Position numbers and translations under genes: made by a program. Below are positions 32,216-41,635 of a stretch of 61,662 nucleotides of DNA, piece by piece (position 1 is the first letter of the stretch; each line of letters starts with the position of its first letter). Where the stretch lies: contig NZ_JADKCX010000037.1 in the NCBI RefSeq assembly GCF_016718685.1, positions 1-61,662 on the forward strand, in the 5' to 3' direction. The DNA comes from Haliscomenobacter sp. Lineage in GTDB: Bacteria; Bacteroidota; Bacteroidia; Chitinophagales; Saprospiraceae. Under the pieces are notes generated by a model. It worked only from the letters and a program-made list of their open reading frames with translations. It was not told the DNA's origin and ran no database searches.

Positions 32216-33769
32216 TTATGTTGTACTTATTGTTTTTTCAAATAATTTAACCCCCGCATTGTCCCACAACGCTACTTTCATTTCCTGACTCGCCGCATCA
32301 ATATTCACTTCGCCAAAAAACTGCATGCCCGCAGCAGGGGATAAATTAGATTGTCCGGCTGGAGGGGCTTTTTGGAAGAGCACCTGCGGGCCAAAAGTAT
32401 TGTCCATTTCACCAGGGCCAAAAGTGCCGGAATTCAAGGGGCCAGCCACGAACTCATAAAATGGGCTGAAATCTTTGAATTGCGCCTTAGCTGGATCGTA
32501 ATAATGCGCCGCGCAATAGTGAACATCCGCCGTCAACCACACCACGTTTTTGATCTCATTGTGCAGCATGAAACGCAGCAAATCTGCGGTTTCCAGCTCA
32601 CGCCCCAATGCCGGACCATTGCCATTTGCGCCATTTTCAAAAGTAGATTTGTTGACATAATCATCATAAACAATCAAACCCAGGGGCATATCCGAGGCGA
32701 TGATTTTCCAGGTAGCTTTTGAGGCAAGTAGCCCTTCTTTGAGCCATTGGATTTGTTGTCTGCCCAAAAATGCGGTGTCGGCTCCAGCTTTAGTCTGTTT
32801 GTTCGGACCATTGGCCGCGCGGTACGAACGCATGTCGATCATGAACACATCGAGCATTGGGCCATAAGGAATTTTGCGGTAAATGCGCTCTGGGTCGTCG
32901 CCATTGCTGCGGATGGGGTTGTATTCCAGGAAAGCACGTTTGGCACGGGCGGCCAACAGGGCCACATTTTTTTCGGTATAGCGGTTGTCGGTATGGATTT
33001 CTTCGGGATACCAATTGTTGAGCACTTCATGATCGTCCCATTGGTACAAGATGGGCACTTTGGCGTTGAAATTGCGCAGGTTTTCGTCGAGGTAATTGTA
33101 GCGGTAGTTGCCTCGAAACTCGGCCAGGGTTTCCGCCACTTTTGATTTTTCCTCCGTCACAATATTCTTCCAAATTTTGCCATTGGGGAGTTTGACTTCA
33201 GCCTGGATGGGGCCGTCGGCATAAATGGTGTCGCCGCTGTGGATGAAAAAATCGGGATTGCGCTGGGCCATCGTCGAGTATATTTTCATCCCCCCCAACT
33301 CAGGATTGATGCCCCAACCTTGCCCGCAGGTATCGCCACCCCATTGAAAACGAATGTTGCGCAAAGACCCCGGTGCGGTACGCAGCCGACCGATCACTGG
33401 CTCACTCCAAAGTTTGAGGTCTTGCAAGCTTTGGTAACGCACCCGGTAAAATATTTCCTGACCGACTGGCAAATCGGTAATGTCCATTTTGGTGGTAAAA
33501 TCAAATTCTGCCAATGCTGCCGGGCCTTGAACGGTTTTGAACCGGGCAAAACTCTCGGTAGTGGACCAGTCGATCCACATGCGCGATGGCCGATCCGCCC
33601 TGGCCCAAATCATCGCTCGATCGCTGATTACATCCCCCGAACTGAGCCCGGACGGCATTAACGGACGCATGGAAGGGCTACGCTGGATGTAAAACCAGGT
33701 TGGAATGGTCACTGCCGCAGTGGCATAGCTCAGCTGTTTGACGAATTGGCGACGGGTTGGATTGGACAT
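32216..33769 (-). CDS. phoD: PhoD-like alkaline phosphatase/phosphodiesterase
   Basis: A 517-residue exported metallophosphatase that cleaves phosphate mono- or diesters. The twin-arginine signal TRRQFVKQLSYATAAV is at residues 5-20, so it is exported folded. An N-terminal Fn3-like PhoD_N domain (about 35-135) precedes the catalytic domain. Metal-site motifs are FQWGGDTCGQGWG, FFIHSGDTIYADGP, YQWDDHEVLNNWYP, IIASDMPLGL and WLTADVHYCAAHYY. These match the Fe/Ca-dependent PhoD family, including the Cys after GGDT. No pho-box can be judged here. The gene is divergent from the exonuclease gene across hairpin B2. Confidence 0.93.
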   Translation of the reverse strand: MSNPTRRQFVKQLSYATAAVTIPTWFYIQRSPSMRPLMPSGLSSGDVISDRAMIWARADRPSRMWIDWSTTESFARFKTVQGPAALAEFDFTTKMDITDLPVGQEIFYRVRYQSLQDLKLWSEPVIGRLRTAPGSLRNIRFQWGGDTCGQGWGINPELGGMKIYSTMAQRNPDFFIHSGDTIYADGPIQAEVKLPNGKIWKNIVTEEKSKVAETLAEFRGNYRYNYLDENLRNFNAKVPILYQWDDHEVLNNWYPEEIHTDNRYTEKNVALLAARAKRAFLEYNPIRSNGDDPERIYRKIPYGPMLDVFMIDMRSYRAANGPNKQTKAGADTAFLGRQQIQWLKEGLLASKATWKIIASDMPLGLIVYDDYVNKSTFENGANGNGPALGRELETADLLRFMLHNEIKNVVWLTADVHYCAAHYYDPAKAQFKDFSPFYEFVAGPLNSGTFGPGEMDNTFGPQVLFQKAPPAGQSNLSPAAGMQFFGEVNIDAASQEMKVALWDNAGVKLFEKTISTT

Positions 33770-33772
33770 TGG

Positions 33773-33896
33773 AGTTGAAAAGTTTAGGGTTAAAAAGTTG
33801 AAAAGTTTAAAGTTGAAAAGACTTGCATTCTCGACCTCACTTTGGATCCGCTCAGTGACCGTCTTTTCAACTTTTCAACCCTAAACTTTTCAACTC
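33773..33896. repeat. Intergenic hairpin repeat, family B copy 2
   Basis: AGTTGAAAAGTTTAGGGTTA (33773-33792) begins the left arm. The right arm 33862-33896 ends AACCCTAAACTTTTCAACT. The left arm contains one extra 15-nt unit (TTTAAAGTTGAAAAG). The centre holds TCACT...AGTGA and CGCTCAGTGACCG. The hairpin spans nearly all the gap between divergent phoD and the exonuclease gene. Confidence 0.82.
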
Positions 33897-33935
33897 TAAA
33901 GGTATTGTGTACTTTGTTTCCTTCAATGCGATTCT

Positions 33936-34520
33936 ATGATTTTATTTCTCGATACTGAAACTACCGGATTGCCCCTCAATTGGAGTGCTCCCATTTCCAG
34001 GGTTAACAACTGGCCACGAATGGTGCAATTGGCGGGCTTGCTCTACGATGAAGAGGGCAATTTATTGGAAAAAATCAATTACCTGGTTCGTCCGGAGGGA
34101 TACACGATCCCTGCCGCCGTAGTGCGCATTCACGGGATTACGACCGAGCGCGCATTGGCAGAGGGGGCCCCTCTTGCTCAAGTGCTCAATGATTTTCGAA
34201 GCATTTTGGAAAAAAGTAAACTCCTGGTAGCCCATAATGTGAATTTTGACCACGCCATTGTGGGCGCTGAATACCACCGTTATGTCAAGGAAGATCCCCT
34301 TTTGCTGATTCCCAAGTTTTGTACGATGACCAGTCCTGAAGTGATTTATCATTGTGCCTTGCCCGCCAATAGTCCACGGGGTGGCTACAAATGGCCTAAG
34401 TTGGAAGAGTTGCACTACAAACTGTTCAAGGAAGGCATCAAAGGTGCACACGATGCATTGGTAGACATCACGGCTACGGCGCGCTGCTATTGGGAGTTGA
34501 AGCGGCTGGGGGTAATTTGA
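33936..34520 (+). CDS. DnaQ-like DEDDh 3'-5' exonuclease
   Basis: A 194-residue exonuclease of the RNase T/DnaQ superfamily. Exo I is LFLDTETTG with Asp6 and Glu8. Exo II is VAHNVNFDHAIV (about residue 101). Exo III, with the general-base His, is GAHDALVDITAT (about 162-173), so all four DEDD residues and the His are present. It has no polymerase, UvrC or helicase domain attached, so it could act as a proofreading-type or RNA-processing exonuclease. The start at 33936 immediately precedes the first catalytic strand. It lies upstream of the kinase-M23-aminotransferase gene with a 47-nt gap. Confidence 0.92.
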   Translation: MILFLDTETTGLPLNWSAPISRVNNWPRMVQLAGLLYDEEGNLLEKINYLVRPEGYTIPAAVVRIHGITTERALAEGAPLAQVLNDFRSILEKSKLLVAHNVNFDHAIVGAEYHRYVKEDPLLLIPKFCTMTSPEVIYHCALPANSPRGGYKWPKLEELHYKLFKEGIKGAHDALVDITATARCYWELKRLGVI

Positions 34521-34567
34521 AAAACACCAGGGTCTGCTACTTTTTTTACGTAAACCAAATTTTAGTC

Positions 34568-37500
34568 ATGTCTTTTTCTACCTCCGAAGTTCAGCAACTA
34601 GCCGCGCAATACTTTCAAATCCAAGGAACGGTACGCCCACTCAGCGGAGAGGTTGACCTCAATTACCTAATCGAAACCGATCAAGGTCAACGCTACTGCT
34701 TCAAAATTGCGCACTCACAAACCTCAGTTGCTGAACTGGATTTTCAAAACGCCATGATGGAGCACTTGCAGGCCGCCAAGCTGGGTTTGGAAATCCCGCT
34801 GCCCGTAACTGGTGTTGGAAATGAAAAAATCATCACCCATCGGTTTCCCAACGGGGAACTCCGCTACCTTCGTGCCCTGACCTGGGTCGATGGCCGCGTT
34901 TTTGCGGAAGCCAGTCCACATACCCCTGAATTACTGGAAAGGGTAGGGGCTTTATGTGGCAAACTCAGCGCCGCCCTGTCCGATTTTGAGCACCCCGCCG
35001 CACACCGCTGGATCAAATGGGACCCTTCGGAAGCATACTGGACCAAAGAACATTTGCACGCCATTGACAACCCAGCAAAGAATAAGTTGGCCACCTGGGC
35101 ACTGGAATTGTTCCAAAAGAACGCCTTGCCCCGCTTGCCCCAATTGCGACAAAGTGTCAACTACAACGACGCCAACGACTACAACATCTTGCTTAGTTTT
35201 GATCCCTTACATCCCGAAGTGCCGGGCGTAATCGATTTTGGCGACGCTGTTTATTCCCATACCATCAACGAGCTGGCCATCGCGATTGCTTATGTCGCCA
35301 TGGATAAACCCGATCCCTTGGCCGTCATTAGTCAAATGACGCGCGGATACCACCACCAATTTCCTTTGCAGGAAGTAGAGGCCGAGGTATTATTTCCTTG
35401 ATTGTAGCGCGTTTGTTGATCAGCGTGGTGTGCTCGGCACAAAACATGGTGGCCAACCCCGAAAACGTTTATTTGCAGATCAGCGACCGCCCAGCCTGGG
35501 ATTTATTAGAAAAACTACACCGGATTGCACCGATGTTGGCCCATTGCACCATTCGGGAAGCCTGTGGTTGGCCGCCTCATCCACATGCAGAGCTGTTTGT
35601 AAACTGGGCCAAAACAAACGTACATCAGTTTGCTCCTTTGGTAGAAATTGATCTGCAAGGTCCCGATACTACCTGGCTCGATTGCAGTGTAGGCAGCGCT
35701 GATTTGGGCAATTACGTCGATATCGCCGATGCCCAACGCTTGCACCGTCGCATCGTAGAAACGATGGAAGCCGCTCAGGCCAAAGTTGGCATTGGCCGGT
35801 ACAATGAAGCGCGGCCTTTTTACACCACCAATGCCTTTGCCGTGGAGGGCAACCAGGGTCCGGAATGGCGCAGTATCCACATTGGTCTGGATGTTTTTAT
35901 GCCTGCTGGTACACCCGTTTTTGCACCATGGGATGGTGTGGTACACAGTTTTCAAGACAATGCCGCAGATCGAGATTACGGCCCAACCATCATTTTGCAA
36001 CACAACGTCAGTCCAGAATTGACTTTTTACACCCTATACGGGCACTTGAGCCGTACGTCTTTGGAAGGCTTGTACCTAGGTAAACCCATCGCCAAAGGGG
36101 AACGTTTGTGCTGGATGGGGCCGATGCCAGAAAATGGCAACTGGTCGCCGCACCTGCATTTTCAGGTAATGTTGGACATGCTGGATTTGGCTGGTGATTT
36201 CCCCGGAGTGGCTTTCCCCGACAAAAGGGCGGTTTGGACGGGTATTTGTCCTGATCCCTGGTACTTGATTGCGGGACGAATTTCCCCCTCTGCCCCCACC
36301 ATAGCCGTTGATGAAATTATGGCAAAACGCAGTAAACTGCTTTCTCCAAACCTCAGCATTTCCTACACCCAACCCCTTTACATACAGCGCGGTGTGGGCG
36401 CCTACCTCTATGACCATACCGGACGCCGCTACCTCGATACCGTCAACAATGTGGCCCACGTGGGGCATGAACACCCGCGGGTAGTGGGCGCCGGGCAGCG
36501 CCAAATGGCGGTACTCAACACCAATACCCGTTATGTACACCACCAGATTACGCAGTTTGCCGAAGCCCTATTGGCTACGGCTCCTGAACCCCTGGAAGTG
36601 GCGTTTTTTGTCAACAGCGGCAGTGAAGCGAATGAACTGGCCTTGCGTTTGGCCAAAACCTATACCAACCAACAAGACATCATCGCCCTGCAAGTGGGCT
36701 ACCACGGTAACACCAATGCCTGTGTGGAGATCAGTTCATACAAATTTGATGGCCCCGGTGGGAAAGGGGCTTCTCCAAGGGTACACGTAGTGCCCTTGCC
36801 TGATACTTATCGTGGTTTGTATCGAGGAAATACACCCGAATCAGCACAACGATACGCTCAGTATGTAAATGAAATACTGGAGCACCTACATATCCAAGGT
36901 CGCAGACCAGCTGCATTTGTGGCCGAAACCATCGTGAGTTGTGGCGGCCAAATCCCCCTTCCTCCAGGATATTTACAGCAGGTCTATGCCAGCGTACGGG
37001 CTGCGGGCGGTTTGTGTATTGCCGATGAAGTGCAGACGGGTTGTGGCCGTCCGGGAGAGTGTTTTTGGGCTTTTGAAGCCCAAGGCGTGGTGCCAGACAT
37101 TGTCACCATCGGAAAACCCATCGGGAATGGCCATCCGCTGGGAGCAGTGTTGTGTACCCGAGCCGTAGCAGATGCTTTTGCCAATGGCATGGAGTACTTC
37201 AACACCTTTGGTGGCAACCCGGTGTCTTGCGCCATTGGCATGGAAGTGCTCAAGGTGATCAAGGAAGAAGGGTTGCAAGAAAACGCGCTGGCGGTAGGCA
37301 ATTCTTTAAAGCAGGGCCTGGCTGATTTGGCGCAGCGTTTTCCTCAAATTGGTGACGTGCGGGGCAGCGGTTTGTTTCTGGGCATCGAATTGGTGCATGA
37401 CCCCATTGCCAAACAACCTGCAGCATCCATCGCGGACTACATCGCCAACCGCATGCGTGCCCTGGGCATTTTGATGAGTACCGACGGGCCGGATCACAAC

Positions 37501-37623
37501 GTGCTAAAAATCAAACCGCCGATGGTGTTTGGCAAAATACAGGCGGATTTTTTGCTGGGGACGTTGGAGCGCGTATTGAAAGAAGATGGAGCTGTCTTTA
37601 AAGTGCGAACCACTCCAAAATAG
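34568..37623 (+). CDS. Kinase (APH) / M23 peptidase / class III aminotransferase fusion, frameshifted
   Basis: A reading frame of 277 codons ends at 35401, and a second starts across it at 35398. Restoring one T in the TT at 35398-35399 (PL in VLFPLIVARLL) gives a 1018-residue protein. Domain 1 (about 20-270) is an APH/ChoK kinase with Lys46, a catalytic loop Y199-N-D201-x4-N206 and Asp223 in GVIDFGD. Domain 2 (about 420-540) is an M23/LytM metallopeptidase with His438-x3-Asp442 and HLH at 529-531. Domain 3 (about 590-1010) is a class III PLP enzyme with VNSGSEANELALRLAK, IADEVQTGCGR and PLP-lysine K850 in IGKPIGNGHPLG. There is no signal peptide. The kinase plus aminotransferase pair resembles hydroxylysine kinase with a phospho-lyase, so a phosphorylate-then-eliminate pathway is inferred. 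The 3' end overlaps the DUF2306 gene by 26 nt. Confidence 0.9.
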
Positions 37624-38428
37624 CAGGACCCCAATAGTGTTTGGTGAAAAAATAGGTGCCCAAAAGCAAAAAACCGTTTATGCAGAGTAGGAAAAGGGCA
37701 GAAAGGACATTGAACACCGCTAAGCTTTTAAACTTAGGTGCTTGGATGAATACTTCTGCCACCAACAAATTGGGTAGGTAAAAGAAAAAAGCCATTACTT
37801 TGTCAAATGGCCCACCGAAGTAATCTTGATGGCCCCAGCCATCGGTTAGCAATATCCAAAACCCATAATCCATGCGGTACAACCAGGAGCCAATGGCCAG
37901 GGCATACAGCCTCAGTGCCCAGGCTCGATGTAGGTCGATTCGTCTAGCCACGGCGTGTCGATAGGTTTCTTCAGCACAAATAAGCATCAATACCCCATAC
38001 AATGTAAAACCAATGTCCATTACTGTACCACCAATGGTTCCTTTGATGAAAATAAAGGTTAAACCACCCAGGCCTGCGAATACTGAAGAAAGGACGTACA
38101 AACGCCCAACCCAGCGGTGAAATGCCGGGTAGCGCTTACGTACTGTACTGATCAATTGGATGCTGCCCAGAATGAGAATGATGCCACCAGCCGCAAAATG
38201 TAGGCCAATACCCGCACTTGCTGCGCCAGAATCTGGAGCATACAATTCTGGTAAAATCTTGTTCCAGCGCTCCATATTTCCCTGGTAAAGGGCTGCGGCA
38301 TAAAAAGCAAGTATGTACAACCCGAATAAACCACTACTGATCCAAACGGTTGCTACCAATGCTGTGCCTGCCCAGTGAAGTACTTTGGCGCTCAACACCG
38401 CTGTTTTTTGATTTTGTTCTTCCATCAT
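37598..38428 (-). CDS. DUF2306 family multi-pass membrane protein
   Basis: A 276-residue integral membrane protein with about seven hydrophobic segments. The start at 38428 (MMEEQNQKTAV; the second Met also possible) lies 4 nt after the sulfurtransferase stop; a longer start inside that gene is rejected. Signature segments are GIGLHFAAGGIILILGSIQL, YPAFHRWVGRLYVLSSVFAG and IDLHRAWALRLYALAIGSWL, whose three His residues sit at membrane borders, the usual DUF2306 arrangement (possible haem or metal ligands, unproven). Function unknown. It overlaps the 3' end of the fusion gene by 26 nt, convergently. Confidence 0.85.
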   Translation of the reverse strand: MMEEQNQKTAVLSAKVLHWAGTALVATVWISSGLFGLYILAFYAAALYQGNMERWNKILPELYAPDSGAASAGIGLHFAAGGIILILGSIQLISTVRKRYPAFHRWVGRLYVLSSVFAGLGGLTFIFIKGTIGGTVMDIGFTLYGVLMLICAEETYRHAVARRIDLHRAWALRLYALAIGSWLYRMDYGFWILLTDGWGHQDYFGGPFDKVMAFFFYLPNLLVAEVFIQAPKFKSLAVFNVLSALFLLCINGFLLLGTYFFTKHYWGPAILEWFAL

Positions 38429-38432
38429 AATT

Positions 38433-39308
38433 TTACGCCCTCGGTTTTTCACTCCGTGACCACTCACTCCAGGAGCCTACATAAAGCTTTGGAATTTCAA
38501 ATCCTGCATAATCCAATGCCAGCAGCGTATGACAAGCCGTCACCCCAGAGCCGCAGTGTACGATCACCTCTTCGGGTTTTCGATTGTTGAGTACAGCGGC
38601 GTATTGTTCGTGCAACACTTCAGGTGACAAATAAAAACCCTGGCTGTCCAGGTTATTGGCAAAAGGTACATTGATGGCGCCAGGAATATGACCTGCCACC
38701 AAATCAATCGGTTCGCTGATGCCATCGTAGCGCACTTTTTCCCGCACATCAATGATGAGGCGGCGGGGGTCTTGTCCAGCTTGTTCCACCTCGGCAATAT
38801 CTGCAAGGGGCAAACTCCAGTTCTGGATGGGGTAAGCTTCAACACTCACCGCAAGCTCTTCACCCGCCACAAGCGGAAAACCAGCTTCAATTGCGGCATT
38901 TAACCCTCCATTGAGCACTTGTACTTGTTGATGTCCAACCGCGCGCAACATCCACCAAAACCGGGCGGCGGCATTGGCACCGTTTTTATCATCATAAACC
39001 ACCACCAGACTTTCCGGGGTAATCCCCAATTTGCCCAACACTTTTGAAAACTGAGCGGGACTGGGCAAGGGATGTCGGCCTCCGTCGGCGGCATTGGGTT
39101 TGATGTCGGCAAGGTCGGTGTCCAAATCAGCGTGTAAAGCACCAGCCAGGTGACTGGCGGTATAACGCGCTTTGACATCCGGGCCACTTCTGGCATCGAT
39201 GAGCACAAGGTTTGGGCTCCCTTGCAGGGCCAACAATTCCTGAGGATGAATGATGGGTGTTATAGATGGAGACACAGGATATATTTTTAGGGTAAAATGA
39301 GATTCCAA
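38433..39308 (-). CDS. sseA: Two-domain sulfurtransferase (thiosulfate or 3-mercaptopyruvate)
   Basis: A 291-residue tandem rhodanese enzyme that transfers sulfane sulfur to an acceptor such as cyanide or a thiol. The N-terminal domain (about 20-140) lacks the catalytic Cys (VVVYDDKNGANAAARFWW). The C-terminal domain (about 165-285) has RLIIDVREKVRYDG and the active loop HCGSGVTACH, where CGSGVTA is the mercaptopyruvate-type pattern. The start at 39308 (MESHFTLKIYPVS) may be a few residues long; IHPQELLAL begins the fold. It precedes DUF2306 by 4 nt, so the two form an operon. Confidence 0.9.
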   Translation of the reverse strand: MESHFTLKIYPVSPSITPIIHPQELLALQGSPNLVLIDARSGPDVKARYTASHLAGALHADLDTDLADIKPNAADGGRHPLPSPAQFSKVLGKLGITPESLVVVYDDKNGANAAARFWWMLRAVGHQQVQVLNGGLNAAIEAGFPLVAGEELAVSVEAYPIQNWSLPLADIAEVEQAGQDPRRLIIDVREKVRYDGISEPIDLVAGHIPGAINVPFANNLDSQGFYLSPEVLHEQYAAVLNNRKPEEVIVHCGSGVTACHTLLALDYAGFEIPKLYVGSWSEWSRSEKPRA

Positions 39309-39332
39309 AAATAAAAATAGTTAGACAAACGC

Positions 39333-41557
39333 TCAAAACTGCTTCAAATAACTCAGTTTCATAATTGCGTGTTCTTCGATTTGGCGAATTTGGTTTAAAC
39401 CGTTGAAGCCCCGTTTGTTCAAAACCAGGTAAACATAAGACAAGGGGCTATATTCCCAGGCCAGGCGGATGTTGTAATTCTTAGCATCATTCTCCGCGTT
39501 TTGTTGGTAAAAACCGATCAGTTGCAAACGAGGGTTCAATGCAAAACGCCCTTCGAGGCCATACAAATCAATGGTAGCCGAAGTTTCGGTTGCACCTACG
39601 GATTTGAACTGATTGCGGTTGAAACGCCAAGCCAGTGAAAAATGGGGCGAAGGAGCAAACTGCAAAGTGAAATTAGTAGAAAAAAGACGGCCATCAAAAT
39701 AAGTCCCCCAATCGGTTTGCCCCGTCAAACTGATTACTTTTGAAGGATCGGTACTGTACCAAAGCTGTTGCCGTAAATAATGGTATTCACCAGCATCGAT
39801 GGCAATCCCCAGCGGCTCAAACACCTCCGTCAAACGTTGGAAGGTGGGATTAATGGCATAACCCAAATATCCTCCATTTTGAAAATTGATCCAGAGTGGA
39901 AACAACCAGAGCTGTCTTTCAATCAATTTTCCAGTAGAAGCCTGGTGGTAAAATTCCGGCAAAAAACCGGGCTCAAAAGCGCGGATGATCTTTTAAAAGG
40001 GACTAATTTTCCTCTGTAATACCAATTGATGCCAGGTGTGGTGCCGATAACATCCGTACGGGATACAAAACCCATTTCAGGGTTAAAGTTTTTGCTGACC
40101 AGCGATTGGGTCCACCAGATTTTGGTTTTGTTGGTCGAATAAAAATACTGCGCAAAACCTGAAAAACCTTGTTGTCCACCATTTGTTGAACTGGAATGGG
40201 TGAACATCGTATTGAGGGAATGGGATTCGCCCAGGCGGAAAAAACCATCCAGGGTACTGACGAAATTTGTCCGATCGGGCTGGTTTTTGACGGTCAACAA
40301 GCCACCAATCCGGTTTTGTTTGCCAAAATTTTCGGAAAACCGGCCTACGAAAAAATTGGTTGCCGGACTCTCGCCCAATTCGCGCTGCCGCATCAAGATA
40401 GCGCCGTAATTGTGTTTCAGTGAGCGATGTACAAATCGCCCGCCCGCATCAATCGGGATGGGGTTACCCTGATTGTCCAGGCCAATGGTGCGGCTAAAAA
40501 AGGGCTGGATCCGCATGGAGCCGCCCGAGCCATCGGTACTTTGGGCAATCCCCACCCCAAAAAGGGAAGCATTTTCGAGGAAAAACTGCCGTCGTTCGGG
40601 AAAGAAGACCGAAAAACGCGTCACGTTGTTGACCTGTCGGTCGGCGTCGGCCTGGGCAAAATCGGTATTGGTGGTCAGGTCAAGGACGCTGTTGGAGTTG
40701 ATGGCCCACTTCAGGTCACCACCTATCTTAAATTGGGTATCTTCTGGTTTTACACTGGCTTCAAAACCTTTGTAATGGTCATAGGAAGTCAATACATATG
40801 GTTGAAAACGGATATTGGGCTTGGGAGGTGGCGGTTGGAGATTTGTTAAAAGACCTGCATAATCCATTCTTGAAGCAGTAAAAGCTCGGGGGTAAGGAGA
40901 AAATGCGCTAATTTCATTGCTCAGCCGGCGATTGCGGAATACGTTGAAACCCCAGTGTTGGAGGGTATCCGCCGATTTGGCATAACGCAAAGTTTGCCAG
41001 GGAATGGCGATTTCGGCTACCCAGCCCGAATCGGTGCGGGAACTGCGCACCCGCCAAAGCCCATCCCAATCGGTATCGTAATAAATATCGTCAAAGGCCA
41101 GTAAATCGCGTTGCACACCAAAAGGATTTGTTGCAAAGACCATGGCATTGCGCTGGTCGTTGAATCCATCAAAGCTCAGGTTGACTAGATCGTGTTGACG
41201 GAAATCGAAATCCCGCTTGAAGTCGATCGCCCGCAGCGCTTTTTTACCAAGTGAATCGTGAGAAAAAATGCCGACATACAAGTATTGGCGATTGAACAAG
41301 ACCTTAACATCGGTTTCGTGGTTGGGCGCCTCTCCCTGGAGGGGTTCAACCTGGATGAAACGGGGCGAGTTGGGGGCTTTTATCCATTCGGCTTCATTCA
41401 AACGCCCATCCACGTTCAACGTAGTGGTGATTTTAACTGCTTCGATGGTTTTTTTGATGGAATCTGGCTTGAATATTTCAGCATCTTGTGCTTTGGCAAT
41501 CAAGGTGGTAAAGGCGAAAAAAACGGATAGCATTCGTATGCTCGCTTGTAAGTACAT
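39333..41557 (-). CDS. DUF5916 outer-membrane protein with CBM9-like N-domain, frameshifted
   Basis: From the start at 41557 the signal region MYLQASIRMLSVFFAFTTLI ends near KAQ. The frame stops at 39923, while the adjacent frame continues to 39333. Adding one base to the A6 run at 39961-39966 makes SPVFLPEFYHQASTG and restores 741 residues. Residues about 40-220 are a CBM9-type beta-sandwich (LNVDGRLNEAEWIKAP, VKVLFNRQYLYVGIFSHD). The rest is a DUF5916 beta-barrel-like region (SFRLGESHSLNTMFTHSSS, FSLAWRFNRNQFK). Families like this are outer-membrane proteins of unknown function in Bacteroidota. No TonB or SusD partner is adjacent. The start at 41533 (MLSVFFAF) is an alternative. Confidence 0.87.
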
Positions 41558-41635
41558 GGCGCGGTAGTTAGGTCTGTGGACCGATAACGAATCGTGAATT
41601 TAGTACGGGAATTGGCTTTTTGGGCATGACCAGGC

